Assembly (NCBI GenBank): GCA_949825025.1
Contig: OX463782.1
Location: forward strand, 40,260,924 to 40,324,923
Direction: 5' to 3'
Source of the DNA: Siphlonurus alternatus
Taxonomy: Eukaryota; Arthropoda; Insecta; Ephemeroptera; Siphlonuridae
Length of the DNA stretch: 64,000 nucleotides
The notes under the pieces are model-generated. The model was not told the origin of the DNA. It did no database searches and saw only the letters and a list, made by a program, of their open reading frames with translations. Position numbers and translations under genes: made by a program. Below, piece after piece: positions 36,519 through 49,912 of this stretch; position 1 is the first letter of the stretch; each line of letters opens with the position of its first letter.

Positions 36519-39500
36519 CCCTAAAAAGTGAAAATTTTTTTTTGCTAAATCGGATCTAAAATTGCTAAAAACAAAAGAACGTAAAAAATTTATATTTTTT
36601 TTTTTTTGCTAAAACGTCTTAAAAACAGCTAAAAAAACATGAAAAAAATTTTTTTTAGCTATCAAAAAAACGGCTAAAAAAAAACAAATAAAAACCCTAA
36701 AAAGTGAAATTTTTTTTTGCTAAATCGGATCTAAAATTGCTAAAAACAAAAGAACGTAAAAAATTTATATTTTTTTTTTTTTTTGCTTAAACGTCTTAAA
36801 AACAGCTAAAAAAACATGAAAAAAATTTTTTTTTAGCTATCAAAAAAACGGCTAAAAAAAAAACAAATAAAAACCCTGAAAAGTGAAAATTTTTTTTTGC
36901 TAAATCGGATCTAAAATTGCTAAAAACAAAAGAACGTAAAAAATTTATATATTTTTTTTTTGCTAAAACGTTTTAAAAACAGCTAAAAAAACATAAAAAA
37001 ATTTTTTTTTAGCTATCAAAAAAACGGCTAAAAAAAAATAATAAAAACCCTAAAAAAAGAAATTTTTTTTTGCTAAATCGGATCTAAAATTGCTAAAAAC
37101 AAAAGAACGTAAAAAATTTATATTTTTTTTTTTTGCTTTTAAACGTCTTAAAAACAGCTAAAAAAACATGAAAAAAATTTTTTTTAGCTATCAAAAAAAC
37201 GGATAAAAAAAACAAATAAAAACCCTAAAAAGTGAAATTTTTTTTTGCTAAATCGGATCTAAAATTGCTAAAAACAAAAGAACGTAAAAAATTTATATTT
37301 TTTTTTTTTTTGCTTCAACGTCTTAAAAACAGCTAAAAAAACATGAAAAAAATTTTTTTTTAGCTATCAAAAAAACGGCTAAAAAAAAACAAATAAAAAC
37401 CCTGAAAAGTGAAAATTTTTTTTTGCTAAATCGGATCTAAAATTGCTAAAAACAAAAGAACGTAAAAAATTTATATATTTTTTTTTTTGCTAAAACGTTT
37501 TAAAAACAGCTAAAAAAAACATGAAAAAAATTTTTTTTTAGCTATCAAAAAAACGGCTAAAAAAAAAACAAATAAAAACCCTAAAAAGTGAAATTTTTTT
37601 TTGCTAAATCGGATCTAAAATTGCTAAAAACAAAAGAACGTAAAAAATTTATATTTTTTTTTGCTAAAACGTCTTAAAAACAGCTAAAAAAAACATGAAA
37701 AAAATTTTTTATAGCTATCAAAAAAACGGCTAAAAAAAAAAACAAATAAAATCCCTAAAAAGTGAAAATTTTTTTTGCTAAATCGGATCTAAAATTGCTA
37801 AAAACAAAAGAACGTAAAAAATTTATATTTTTTTTTTTGCTAAAACGTCTTAAAAACAGCTAAAAAAACATAAAAAAATTTTTTTTTAGCTATCAAAAAA
37901 ACGGCTAAAAAAAAACAAATAAAAACCCTAAAAAGTGAAATTTTTTTTTGCTAAATCGGATCTAAAATTGCTAAAAACAAAAGAACGTAAAAAATTTATA
38001 TTTTTTTTTTTTTTGCTTTTAAACGTCTTAAAAACAGCTAAAAAAACATGAAAAAAATTTTTTTTTAGCTATCAAAAAAACGGCTAAAAAAAAACAAATA
38101 AAAACCCTGAAAAGTGAAAATTTTTTTTTGCTCAATCGGATCTAAAATTGCTAAAAACAAAAGAACGTAAAAAATTTATATATTTTTTTTTTGCTAAAAC
38201 GTCTTAAAAACAGCTAAAAAAAACATGAAAAAATTTTTTTTTAGCTATCAAAAAAAACGGCTAAAAAAAAAAACAAATAAAAACCCTAAAAAGTGAAAAT
38301 TTTTTTTGCTAAATCAGATCTAAAATTGCTAAAAACAAAAGAACGTAAAAAATTTATATATTTTTTTTTTGCTAAAACGTCTTAAAAACAGCTAAAAAAA
38401 ACATGAAAAAAATTTTTTTTTAGCTATCAAAAAAACGGCTAAAAAAAACAAATAAAAACCCTAAAAAGTGAAATTTTTTTTTGCTAAATCGGATCTAAAA
38501 TTGCTAAAAACAAAAGAACGTAAAAAATTAATATTTTTTTTTTGCTAAAACGTCTTAAAAACAGCTAAAAAAACATGAAAAAAATTTTTTTTAGTTATCA
38601 AAAAAACGGTTAAAAAAAAAACAAATAAAATCCCTAAAAAGTGAAATTTTTTTTTGCTAAATCGGATCTAAAATTGCTAAAAACAAAAGAACGTAAAAAA
38701 TTTATATTTTTTTTTTTGCTAAAACGTCTTAAAAACAGCTAAAAAAAACATAAAAAAATTTTTTTTTAGCTTTTAAAAAAACGGCTAAAAAAAAAACAAT
38801 AAAAACCCTAAAAAGTGGAAATTTTTTTTTGCTAAATCGGATCTAAAATTGCTAAAAACAAAAGAACGTAAAAAATTTATATTTTTTTTTTTTGCTAAAA
38901 CGTCTTAAAAACAGCTAAAAAACAATGAAAAAAATTTTTTTTAGCTATCAAAAAAACGGCTAAAAAAAAAACAAATAAAAACCCTAAAAAGTGAAAATTT
39001 TTTTTTGCTTAATCGGATCTAAAATTGCTAAAAACAAAAGAACGTAAAAAATTAATATTTTTTTTTGCTAAAACGTCTTAAAAACAGCTAAAAAAAACAT
39101 GAAAAAAATTTTTTATAGCTATCAAAAAAACGGCTAAAAAAAAAACAAATAAAATCCCTAAAAAGTGAAAATTTTTTTTGCTAAATCGGATCTAAAATTG
39201 CTAAAAACAAAAGAACGTAAAAAATTTATATTTTTTTTTTTGCTAAAACGTCTTAAAAACAGCTAAAAAAACATAAAAAAATTTTTTTTTAGCTATCAAA
39301 AAAACGGCTAAAAAAAAACAAATAAAAACCCTAAAAAGTGAAATTTTTTTTTGCTAAATCGGATCTAAAATTGCTAAAAACAAAAGAACGTAAAAAATTT
39401 ATATTTTTTTTTTTTTTTGCTTTTAAACGTCTTAAAAACAGCTAAAAAAACATGAAAAAAATTTTTTTTAGCTATCAAAAAAACGGATAAAAAAAAACAA

Positions 39501-40038
39501 ATAAAAACCCTAAAAAGTGAAATTTTTTTTTGCTAAATCGGATCTAAAATTGCTAAAAACAAAAGAACGTAAAAAATTTATATTTTTTTTTTTTTGCTTA
39601 AACGTCTTAAAAACAGCTAAAAAAACATGAAAAAAATTTTTTTTTAGCTATCAAAAAAACGGCTAAAAAAAAAACAAATAAAAACCCTGAAAAGTGAAAA
39701 TTTTTTTTTGCTAAATCGGATCTAAAATTGCTAAAAACAAAAGAACGTAAAAAATTTATATATTTTTTTTTTTGCTAAAACGTTTTAAAAACAGCTAAAA
39801 AAAACATGAAAAAAAATTTTTTTTAGCTATCAAAAAAACGGCTAAAAAAAAAACAAATAAAAACCCTAAAAAGTGAAATTTTTTTTTGCTAAATCGGATC
39901 TAAAATTGCTAAAAACAAAAGAACGTAAAAAATTTATATTTTTTTTTTTGCTTTAACGTCTTAAAAACAGCTAAAAAAAACATGAAAAAATTATTTTTTA
40001 GATTTAAAAAAAACGGCTAAAAAAAAAACAAATAAAAA
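36519..40038 (+). repeat. 20-monomer tandem duplication, right copy (3520 bp)
   Basis: It is nearly identical to 32999-36518. Visible differences are run lengths such as GTGAAATT against GTGAAAATT at the start and one A/T shift before ATAGCTATC. The near identity means either a very recent unequal exchange or an assembly duplication. Confidence 0.88.
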
Positions 40039-42340
40039 CCCTAAAAAGTGAAAATTTTTTTTTGCTAAATCGGATCTAAAATTGCTAAAAACAAAAGAAC
40101 GTAAAAAATTTATATATTTTTTTTTTGCTAAAACGTTTTAAAAACAGCTAAAAAAAACATGAAAAAAATTTTTTTTTAGCTATTAAAAAAACGGCTAAAA
40201 AAAAACAAATAAAAACCCTAAAAAGTGAAATTTTTTTTTGCTAAATCGGATCTTAAATTGCTAAAAACAAAAGAACGTAAAAAATTTATATATTTTTTTT
40301 TTTTTGCTAAAACGTCTTAAAAACAGCTAAAAAAAACATGAAAAAAATTTTTTTTTAGCTATCAAAAAAACGGCTAAAAAAAAACAAATAAAAACCATAA
40401 AAAGTGAAATTTTTTTTTGCTAAATCGGATCTAAAATTGCTAAAAACAAAAGAACGTAAAAAATTTATATTTTTTTTTTTTTGCTAAAACGTCTTAAAAA
40501 CAGCTAAAAAAACATGAAAAAATTTTTTTTTTAGCTATCAAAAAAACGGCTAAAAAAAAACAAATAAAAACCCTGAAAAGTGAAAATTTTTTTTTGCTTA
40601 ATCGGATCTAAAATTGCTAAAAACAAAAGAACGTAAAAAATTTATATATTTTTTTTTTTGCTAAAACGTTTTAAAAACAGCTAAAAAAAACATGAAAAAA
40701 ATTTTTTTTTAGCTATCAAAAAAACGGCTAAAAAAAAACAAATAAAAACCCTAAAAAGTGAAAATTTTTTTTGCTAAATCGGATCTAAAATTGCTAAAAA
40801 CAAAAGAACGTAAAAAATTTATATTTTTTTTTTTGCTTAAACGTCTTAAAAACAGCTAAAAAAACATGAAAATTTTTTTTTTTAGATTTAAAAAAAACGG
40901 CTAAAAAAAAAACAAATAAAAACCCTAAAAAGTGAAAATTTTTTTTGCTAAATCGGATCTAAAATTGCTAAAAACAAAAGAACGTAAAAAATTTATATTT
41001 TTTTTTTTGCTAAAACGTCTTAAAAACAGCTAAAAAAACATAAAAAAATTTTTTTTTAGCTATCAAAAAAACGGCTAAAAAAAAACAAATAAAAACCCTA
41101 AAAAGTGAAATTTTTTTTTGCTAAATCGGATCTAAAATTGCTAAAAACAAAAGAACGTAAAAAATTTATATTTTTTTTTTTTTTTGCTTTTAAACGTCTT
41201 AAAAACAGCTAAAAAAACATGAAAAAAATTTTTTTTAGCTATCAAAAAAACGGATAAAAAAAAACAAATAAAAACCCTAAAAAGTGAAATTTTTTTTTGC
41301 TAAATCGGATCTAAAATTGCTAAAAACAAAAGAACGTAAAAAATTTATATTTTTTTTTTTTTTGCTTAAACGTCTTAAAAACAGCTAAAAAAACATGAAA
41401 AAAATTTTTTTTTAGCTATCAAAAAAACGGCTAAAAAAAAAACAAATAAAAACCCTGAAAAGTGAAAATTTTTTTTTGCTTAATCGGATCTAAAATTGCT
41501 AAAAACAAAAGAACGTAAAAAATTTATATATTTTTTTTTTTGCTAAAACGTTTTAAAAACAGCTAAAAAAAACATGAAAAAAATTTTTTTTTAGCTATCA
41601 AAAAAACGGCTAAAAAAAAAACAAATAAAAACCCTAAAAAGTGAAATTTTTTTTTGCTAAATCGGATCTAAAATTGCTAAAAACAAAAGAACGTAAAAAA
41701 TTTATATTTTTTTTTTTGCTTTAACGTCTTAAAAACAGCTAAAAAAAACATGAAAAAATTATTTTTTAGATTTAAAAAAAACGGCTAAAAAAAAACAAAT
41801 AAAAACCCTAAAAAGTGAAAATTTTTTTTTGCTAAATCGGATCTAAAATTGCTAAAAACAAAAGAACGTAAAAAATTTATATATTTTTTTTTTGCTAAAA
41901 CGTTTTAAAAACATCTAAAAAAAACATGAAAAAAATTTTTTTTTAGCTATCAAAAAAACGGCTAAAAAAAAACAAATAAAAACCCTAAAAAGTGAAATTT
42001 TTTTTTGCTAAATCGGATCTTAAATTGCTAAAAACAAAAGAACGTAAAAAATTTATATATTTTTTTTTTTTTGCTAAAACGTCTTAAAAACAGCTAAAAA
42101 AAACATGAAAAAAATTTTTTTTTAGCTATCAAAAAAACGGCTAAAAAAAAACAAATAAAAACCATAAAAAGTGAAATTTTTTTTTGCTAAATCGGATCTA
42201 AAATTGCTAAAAACAAAAGAACGTAAAAAATTTATATTTTTTTTTTTTTGCTAAAACGTCTTAAAAACAGCTAAAAAAACATGAAAAAATTTTTTTTTTT
42301 AGCTATCAAAAAAACGGCTAAAAAAAACAAATAAAAACCC
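38459..42340 (+). repeat. About 3.9-kb block copied from the 22.86-26.74 kb pattern
   Basis: Rare marks match 22.86-26.74 kb at a constant offset of about 15597 bp, including both members of the 1767-bp tandem pair (GGATCTTAAATTG at 40248 and 42015). Its left part also belongs to the 3520-bp tandem copy, so the blocks overlap and must have been laid down in sequence. Private changes here include AGCTATTAAA near 40183 and ACATCTAAA near 41911. Confidence 0.78.
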
Positions 42341-42619
42341 TAAAAAGTGAAAATTTTTTTTGCTAAATCGGATCTAAAATTGCTAAAAACAAAAGAACGT
42401 AAAAAATTTATATTTTTTTTTTTGCTTAAACGTCTTAAAAACAGCTAAAAAAACATGAAAATTTTTTTTTTTAGATTTAAAAAAAACGGCTAAAAAAAAA
42501 ACAAATAAAAACCCTAAAAAGTGAAAATTTTTTTTTGCTAAATCGGATCTAAAATTGCTAAAAACAAAAGAACGTAAAAAATTTATATATTCTTTTTTTT
42601 TGCTAAAACGTCTTAAAAA

Positions 42620-45480
42620 CAGCTAAAAAAACATGAAAAAAAATTTTTTTTTAGGTATCAAAGAAACGGCTAAAAAAAAAACAAATAAAATCCCTAAAAA
42701 GTGAAAATTTTTTTTGCTAAATCGGATCTACTAAAATTGCTAAAAACAAAAGAACGTAAAAAATTTATATTTTTTTTTTTGCTAAAACGTCTTAAAAACA
42801 GCTAAAAAAAACATAAAAAAATTTTTTTTTAGCTTTAAAAAAAACGGCTAAAAAAAAAACAAATAAAAACCCTAAAAAGTGAAAATTTTTTTTTGCTAAA
42901 TCGGATCTAAAATTGCTAAAAACAAAAGAACGTAAAAAATTTATATATTTTTTTTTTTTGCTTAAACGTCTTAAAAACAGCTAAAAAAAACATGAAAAAA
43001 ATTTTTTTTTAGCCATCAAAAAAACGGCTAAAAAAAACAAATAAAAACCCTAAAAAGTGAAATTTTTTTTTGCTAAAAAAAAATTTTTTTTAGCTATCAA
43101 AAAAACGGCTAAAAAAAAACAAATAAAAACCCTAAAAAGTGAAAATTTTTTTTTGCTAAATCGGATCTAAAATTGCTAAAAACAAAAGAACGTAAAAAAT
43201 TAATATTTTTTTTTTGCTAAAACGTCTTAAAAACAGCTAAAAAACAATGAAAAAATATTTTTTTAGCTATCAAAAAAACGGCTAAAAAAAAAACAAATAA
43301 AAACCCTAAAAAGTGAACATTTTTTTTTGCTTAATCGGATCTAAAATTGCTTAAAACAAAAGAACGTAAAAAATTAATATTTTTTTTTTGCTAAAGCGTC
43401 TTAAAAACAGCTAAAAAAAACATGAAAAAAATTTTTTATAGCCATCAAAAAAACGGCTAAAAAAAAAACAAATAAAATCCCTAAAAAGTGAAATTTTTTT
43501 TTGCTAAATCGGATCTAAAATTGCTAAAAACAAAAGAACGTAAAAAATTTATATTTTTTTTTTTTGCTAAAACGTCTTAAAAACAGCTAAAAAAAACATA
43601 AAAAAATTTTTTTTTAGCTATCAAAAAAACGGCTAAAAAAAAACAAATAAAAACCCTAAAAAGTGAAATTTTTTTTTGCTAAATCGGATCTAAAATTGCT
43701 AAAAACAAAAGAACGTAAAAAATTTATATTTTTTTTTTTTTGCTAAAACGTCTTAAAAACAGCTAAAAAAACATGAAAAAAATTTTTTTTAGCTATCAAA
43801 AAAACGGCTAAAAAAAAACAAATAAAAACCCTAAAAAGTGAAATTTTTTTTTGCTAAATCGGATCTAAAATTGCTAAAAACAAAAGAACGTAAAAAATTT
43901 ATATTTTTTTTTTTTTTGCTTAAACGTCTTAAAAACAGCTAAAAAAACATGAAAAAAATTTTTTTTTAGCTATCAAAAAAACGGCTAAAAAAAAAACAAA
44001 TAAAAACCCTGAAAAGTGAAAATTTTTTTTTGCTAAATCGGATCTAAAATTGCTAAAAACAAAAGAACGTAAAAAATTTATATATTTTTTTTTTGCTAAA
44101 ACGTTTTAAAAACAGCTAAAAAAACATAAAAAAATTTTTTTTTAGCTATCAAAAAAACGGCTAAAAAAAAATAATAAAAACCCTAAAAAAAGAAATTTTT
44201 TTTTGCTAAATCGGATCTAAAATTGCTAAAAACAAAAGAACGTAAAAAATTTATATTTTTTTTTTTTTTGCTTTTAAACGTCTTAAAAAAACAGCTAAAA
44301 AAACATGAAAAAAATTTTTTTTAGCTATCAAAAAAACGGATAAAAAAAACAAATAAAAACCCTAAAAAGTGAAATTTTTTTTTGCTAAATCGGATCTAAA
44401 ATTGCTAAAAACAAAAGAACGTAAAAAATTTATATTTTTTTTTTTTTTGCTTCAACGTCTTAAAAACAGCTAAAAAAACATGAAAAAAATTTTTTTTTAG
44501 CTATCAAAAAAACGGCTAAAAAAAAACAAATAAAAACCCTGAAAAGTGAAAATTTTTTTTTGCTAAATCGGATCTAAAATTGCTAAAAACAAAAGAACGT
44601 AAAAAATTTATATATTTTTTTTTTTGCTAAAACGTTTTAAAAACAGCTAAAAAAAACATGAAAAAAATTTTTTTTTAGCTATCAAAAAAACGGCTAAAAA
44701 AAAAACAAATAAAAACCCTAAAAAGTGAAATTTTTTTTTGCTAAATCGGATCTAAAATTGCTAAAAACAAAAGAACGTAAAAAATTTATATTTTTTTTTG
44801 CTAAAACGTCTTAAAAACAGCTAAAAAAAACATGAAAAAAATTTTTTATAGCTATTAAAAAAACGGCTAAAAAAAAAAACAAATAAAATCCCTAAAAAGT
44901 GAAAATTTTTTTTGCTAAATCGGATCTAAAATTGCTAAAAACAAAAGAACGTAAAAAATTTATATTTTTTTTTTGCTAAAACGTCTTAAAAACAGCTAAA
45001 AAAACATAAAAAAATTTTTTTTTAGCTATCAAAAAAACGGCTAAAAAAAAACAAATAAAAACCCTAAAAAGTGAAATTTTTTTTTGCTAAATCGGATCTA
45101 AAATTGCTAAAAACAAAAGAACGTAAAAAATTTATATTTTTTTTTTTTTTTGCTTTTAAACGTCTTAAAAACAGCTAAAAAAACATGAAAAAAATTTTTT
45201 TTTAGCTATCAAAAAAACGGCTAAAAAATAACAAATAAAAACCCTGAAAAGTGAAAATTTTTTTTTGCTCAATCGGATCTAAAATTGCTAAAAACAAAAG
45301 AACGTAAAAAATTTATATATTTTTTTTTTGCTAAAACGTCTTAAAAACAGCTAAAAAAAACATGAAAAAATTTTTTTTTAGCTATCAAAAAAAACGGCTA
45401 AAAAAAAAAACAAATAAAAACCCTAAAAAGTGAAAATTTTTTTTGCTAAATCAGATCTAAAATTGCTAAAAACAAAAGAA
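42620..45480 (+). repeat. About 2.9-kb block matching 31.97-34.82 kb
   Basis: The offset is constant at 10654-10656 bp for the CTA insertion (32076 and 42730), the short unit, AAAGCGTC, CCCTAAAAAAAGAAA (33527 and 44181), GCTTCAACG, GCTCAATCGG and AATCAGATC. Right of this the array switches in phase to the 28.4-31.3 kb pattern. Private changes here include AGGTATC near 42653, TCTTAAAAAAACAG near 44281 and AGCTATTAAA near 44851. Confidence 0.78.
43048..43129 (+). repeat. Short monomer, copy 9, 82 bp
   Basis: It has the same join and closes the cassette that begins at 42512, with the CTA insertion at 42730. The monomer before it ends in AGCCATC instead of AGCTATC, a change shared only with copy 10, so these two are probably sister copies. 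Confidence 0.9.
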
Positions 45481-48390
45481 CGTAAAAAATTTATATTTTT
45501 TTTTTTTTTGCTAAAACGTCTTAAAAACAGCTAAAAAAAACATAAAAATTTTTTTTTTAGCTTTAAAAAAAACGGCTAAAAAAAAAACAAATAAAAGCCC
45601 TAAAAAGTGAAATTTTTTTTTTGCTAAATCGGATCTAAAATTGCTAAAAACAAAAGAACGTAAAAAATTTATATATTTTTTTTTTGCTAAAACGTCTTAA
45701 AAACAGCTAAAAAAAACATGAAAAAAATTTTTTTTTAGCTATCAAAAAAACGGCTAAAAAAAACAAATAAAAACCCTAAAAAGTGAAATTTTTTTTTGCT
45801 AAATCGGATCTAAAATTGCTAAAACAAAAGAACGTAAAAAATTTATATTTTTTTTTTTTTTGCTAAAACGTCTTAAAAACAGCTAAAAAAACATGAAAAA
45901 AATTTTTTTTAGCTATCAAAAAAACGGCTAAAAAAAAACAAATAAAAACCCTAAAAAGTGAAAATTTTTTTTTGCTAAATCGGATCTAAAATTGCTAAAA
46001 ACAAAAGAACGTAAAAAATTAATATTTTTTTTTTGCTAAAACGTCTTAAAAACAGCTAAAAAAACATGAAAAAAATTTTTTTTAGTTATCAAAAAAACGG
46101 TTAAAAAAAAAACAAATAAAATCCCTAAAAAGTGAAATTTTTTTTTGCTAAATCGGATCTAAAATTGCTAAAAACAAAAGAACGTAAAAAATTTATATTT
46201 TTTTTTTTGCTAAAACGTCTTAAAAACAGCTAAAAAAAACATAAAAAAATTTTTTTTTAGCTTTTAAAAAAACGGCTAAAAAAAAAACAATAAAAACCCT
46301 AAAAAGTGGAAATTTTTTTTTGCTAAATCGGATCTAAAATTGCTAAAAACAAAAGAACGTAAAAAATTTATATTTTTTTTTTTTGCTAAAACGTCTTAAA
46401 AACAGCTAAAAAACAATGAAAAAAATTTTTTTTAGCTATCAAAAAAACGGCTAAAAAAAAAACAAATAAAAACCCTAAAAAGTGAAAATTTTTTTTTGCT
46501 TAATCGGATCTAAAATTGCTAAAAACAAAAGAACGTAAAAAATTAATATTTTTTTTTGCTAAAACGTCTTAAAAACAGCTAAAAAAAACATGAAAAAAAT
46601 TTTTTATAGCTATCAAAAAAACGGCTAAAAAAAAAAACAAATAAAATCCCTAAAAAGTGAAAATTTTTTTTGCTAAATCGGATCTAAAATTGCTAAAAAC
46701 AAAAGAACGTAAAAAATTTATATTTTTTTTTTTGCTAAAACGTCTTAAAAACAGCTAAAAAAACATAAAAAAATTTTTTTTTAGCTATAAAAAAAACGGC
46801 TAAAAAAAAACAAATAAAAACCCTAAAAAGTGAAATTTTTTTTTGCTAAATCGGATCTAAAATTGCTAAAAACAAAAGAACGTAAAAAATTTATATTTTT
46901 TTTTTTTTTTGCTTTTAAACGTCTTAAAAACAGCTAAAAAAACATGAAAAAAATTTTTTTTAGCTATCAAAAAAACGGATAAAAAAAAACAAATAAAAAC
47001 CCTAAAAAGTGAAATTTTTTTTTGCTAAATCGGATCTAAAATTGCTAAAAACAAAAGAACGTAAAAAATTTATATTTTTTTTTTTTTTGCTTAAACGTCT
47101 TAAAAACAGCTAAAAAAACATGAAAAAAATTTTTTTTTAGCTATCAAAAAAACGGCTAAAAAAAAAACAAATAAAAACCCTGAAAAGTGAAAATTTTTTT
47201 TTGCTAAATCGGATCTAAAATTGCTAAAAACAAAAGAACGTAAAAAATTTATATATTTTTTTTTTTGCTAAAACGTTTTAAAAACAGCTAAAAAAAACAT
47301 GAAAAAAATTTTTTTTTAGCTATCAAAAAAACGGCTAAAAAAAAAACAAATAAAAACCCTAAAAAGTGAAATTTTTTTTTGCTAAATCGGATCTAAAATT
47401 GCTAAAAACAAAAGAACGTAAAAAATTTATATTTTTTTTTTTGCTTTAACGTCTTAAAAACAGCTAAAAAAAACATGAAAAAATTATTTTTTAGATTTAA
47501 AAAAAACGGCTAAAAAAAAAAACAAATAAAAACCCTAAAAAGTGAAAATTTTTTTTTGCTAAATCGGATCTAAAATTGCTAAAAACAAAAGAACGTAAAA
47601 AATTTATATATTTTTTTTTTGCTAAAACGTTTTAAAAACAGCTAAAAAAAACATGAAAAAAATTTTTTTTTAGCTATCAAAAAAACGGCTAAAAAAAAAC
47701 AAATAAAAACCCTAAAAAGTGAAATTTTTTTTTGCTAAATCGGATCTTAAATTGCTAAAAACAAAAGAACGTAAAAAATTTATATATTTTTTTTTTTTTG
47801 CTAAAACGTCTTAAAAACAGCTAAAAAAAACATGAAAAAAATTTTTTTTTAGCTATCAAAAAAACGGCTAAAAAAAAACAAATAAAAACCATAAAAAGTG
47901 AAATTTTTTTTTGCTAAATCGGATCTAAAATTGCTAAAAACAAAAGAACGTAAAAAATTTATATTATTTTTTTTTTGCTAAAACGTCTTAAAAACAGCTA
48001 AAAAAACATGAAAAAATTTTTTTTTTAGCTATCAAAAAAACGGCTAAAAAAAAACAAATAAAAACCCTGAAATGTGAAAATTTTTTTTTGCTTAATCGGA
48101 TCTAAAATTGCTAAAAACAAAAGAACGTAAAAAATTTATATATTTTTTTTTTTGCTAAAACGTTTTAAAAACAGCTAAAAAAAACATGAAAAAAATTTTT
48201 TTTTAGCTATCAAAAAAACGGCTAAAAAAAAACAAATAAAAACCCTAAAAAGTGAAAATTTTTTTTGCTAAATCGGATCTAAAATTGCTAAAAACAAAAG
48301 AACGTAAAAAATTTATATTTTTTTTTTTGCTTAAACGTCTTAAAAACAGCTAAAAAAACATGAAAATTTTTTTTTTTAGATTTAAAAAAA
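44940..48390 (+). repeat. About 3.45-kb block matching 27.85-31.30 kb
   Basis: The offset is constant near 17086 bp for GCTTTTAAACG (28066 and 45152), GCTCAATCGG, AATCAGATC, AAGCCCT (28511 and 45597), AGTTATC, AAGTGGAAA (29221 and 46307), GGATCTTAAATTG (30654 and 47742) and CATGAAAATTT. It overlaps the neighbouring block in the GCTCAATCGG monomers, so the exact switch point cannot be placed. Private changes include GAAATGTGAAA near 48071 and TATTATTTT near 47962. Confidence 0.78.
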
Positions 48391-49910
48391 ACGGCTAAAA
48401 AAAAACAAATAAAAACCCTAAAAAGTGGAAATTTTTTTTTGCTAAATCGGATCTAAAATTGCTAAAAACAAAAGAACGTAAAAAATTTATATATTCTTTT
48501 TTTTTGCTAAAACGTCTTAAAAACAGCTAAAAAAACATGAAAAAAAATTTTTTTTTAGCTATCAAAGAAACGGCTAAAAAAAAAACAAATAAAATCCCTA
48601 AAAAGTGAAAATTTTTTTTGCTAAATCGGATCTACTAAAATTGCTAAAAACAAAAGAACGTAAAAAATTTATATTTTTTTTTTTGCTAAAACGTCTTAAA
48701 AACAGCTAAAAAAAACATAAAAAAATTTTTTTTTAGCTTTAAAAAAAACGGCTAAAAAAAAAACAAATAAAAACCCTAAAAAGTGAAAATTTTTTTTTGC
48801 TAAATCGGATCTAAAATTGCTAAAAACAAAAGAACGTAAAAAATTTATATATTTTTTTTTTTTTGCTTAAACGTCTTAAAAACAGCTAAAAAAAACATGA
48901 AAAAAATTTTTTTTTAGCCATCAAAAAAACGGCTAAAAAAAACAAATAAAAACCCTAAAAAGTGAAATTTTTTTTTGCTAAAAAAAAATTTTTTTTAGCT
49001 ATCAAAAAAACGGCTAAAAAAAAACAAATAAAAACCCTAAAAAGTGAAAATTTTTTTTTGCTAAATCGGATCTAAAATTGCTAAAAACAAAAGAACGTAA
49101 AAAATTAATATTTTTTTTTTGCTAAAACGTCTTAAAAACAGCTAAAAAACAATGAAAAAATTTTTTTTTAGCTATCAAAAAAACGGCTAAAAAAAAAACA
49201 AATAAAAACCCTAAAAAGTGAACATTTTTTTTTGCTTAATCGGATCTAAAATTGCTTAAAACAAAAGAACGTAAAAAATTAATATTTTTTTTTTGCTAAA
49301 GCGTCTTAAAAACAGCTAAAAAAAACATGAAAAAAATTTTTTATAGCCATCAAAAAAACGGCTAAAAAAAAAACAAATAAAATCCCTAAAAAGTGAAATT
49401 TTTTTTTGCTAAATCGGATCTAAAATTGCTAAAAACAAAAGAACGTAAAAAATTTATATTTTTTTTTTTTGCTAAAACGTCTTAAAAACAGCTAAAAAAA
49501 ACATAAAAAAATTTTTTTTTAGCTATCAAAAAAACGGCTAAAAAAAAACAAATAAAAACCCTAAAAAGTGAAATTTTTTTTTGCTAAATCGGATCTAAAA
49601 TTGCTAAAAACAAAAGAACGTAAAAAATTTATATTTTTTTTTTTTTGCTAAAACGTCTTAAAAACAGCTAAAAAAACATGAAAAAAATTTTTTTTAGCTA
49701 TCAAAAAAACGGCTAAAAAAAAACAAATAAAAACCCTAAAAAGTGAAATTTTTTTTTGCTAAATCGGATCTAAAATTGCTAAAAACAAAAGAACGTAAAA
49801 AATTTATATTTTTTTTTTTTTTTGCTTAAACGTCTTAAAAACAGCTAAAAAAACATGAAAAAAATTTTTTTTTAGCTATCAAAAAAACGGCTAAAAAAAA
49901 AACAAATAAA
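48240..49910 (+). repeat. About 1.67-kb block matching 42.34-44.01 kb
   Basis: The offset is about 5904 bp and covers the cassette, short unit 10, GTGAACATT (near 43316 and 49222), AAAGCGTC and AGCCATC. It ends at the CCCTGAAAAG monomer, where this copy has GCTTAATCGG and the partner has GCTAAATCGG. Confidence 0.78.
48953..49034 (+). repeat. Short monomer, copy 10, 82 bp
   Basis: It has the same join and closes the cassette that begins at 48416, with the CTA insertion at 48634. It shares the AGCCATC change before the unit and the GTGAACATT change after it with copy 9, at an offset of about 5905 bp. Confidence 0.9.
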
Positions 49911-49912
49911 AA

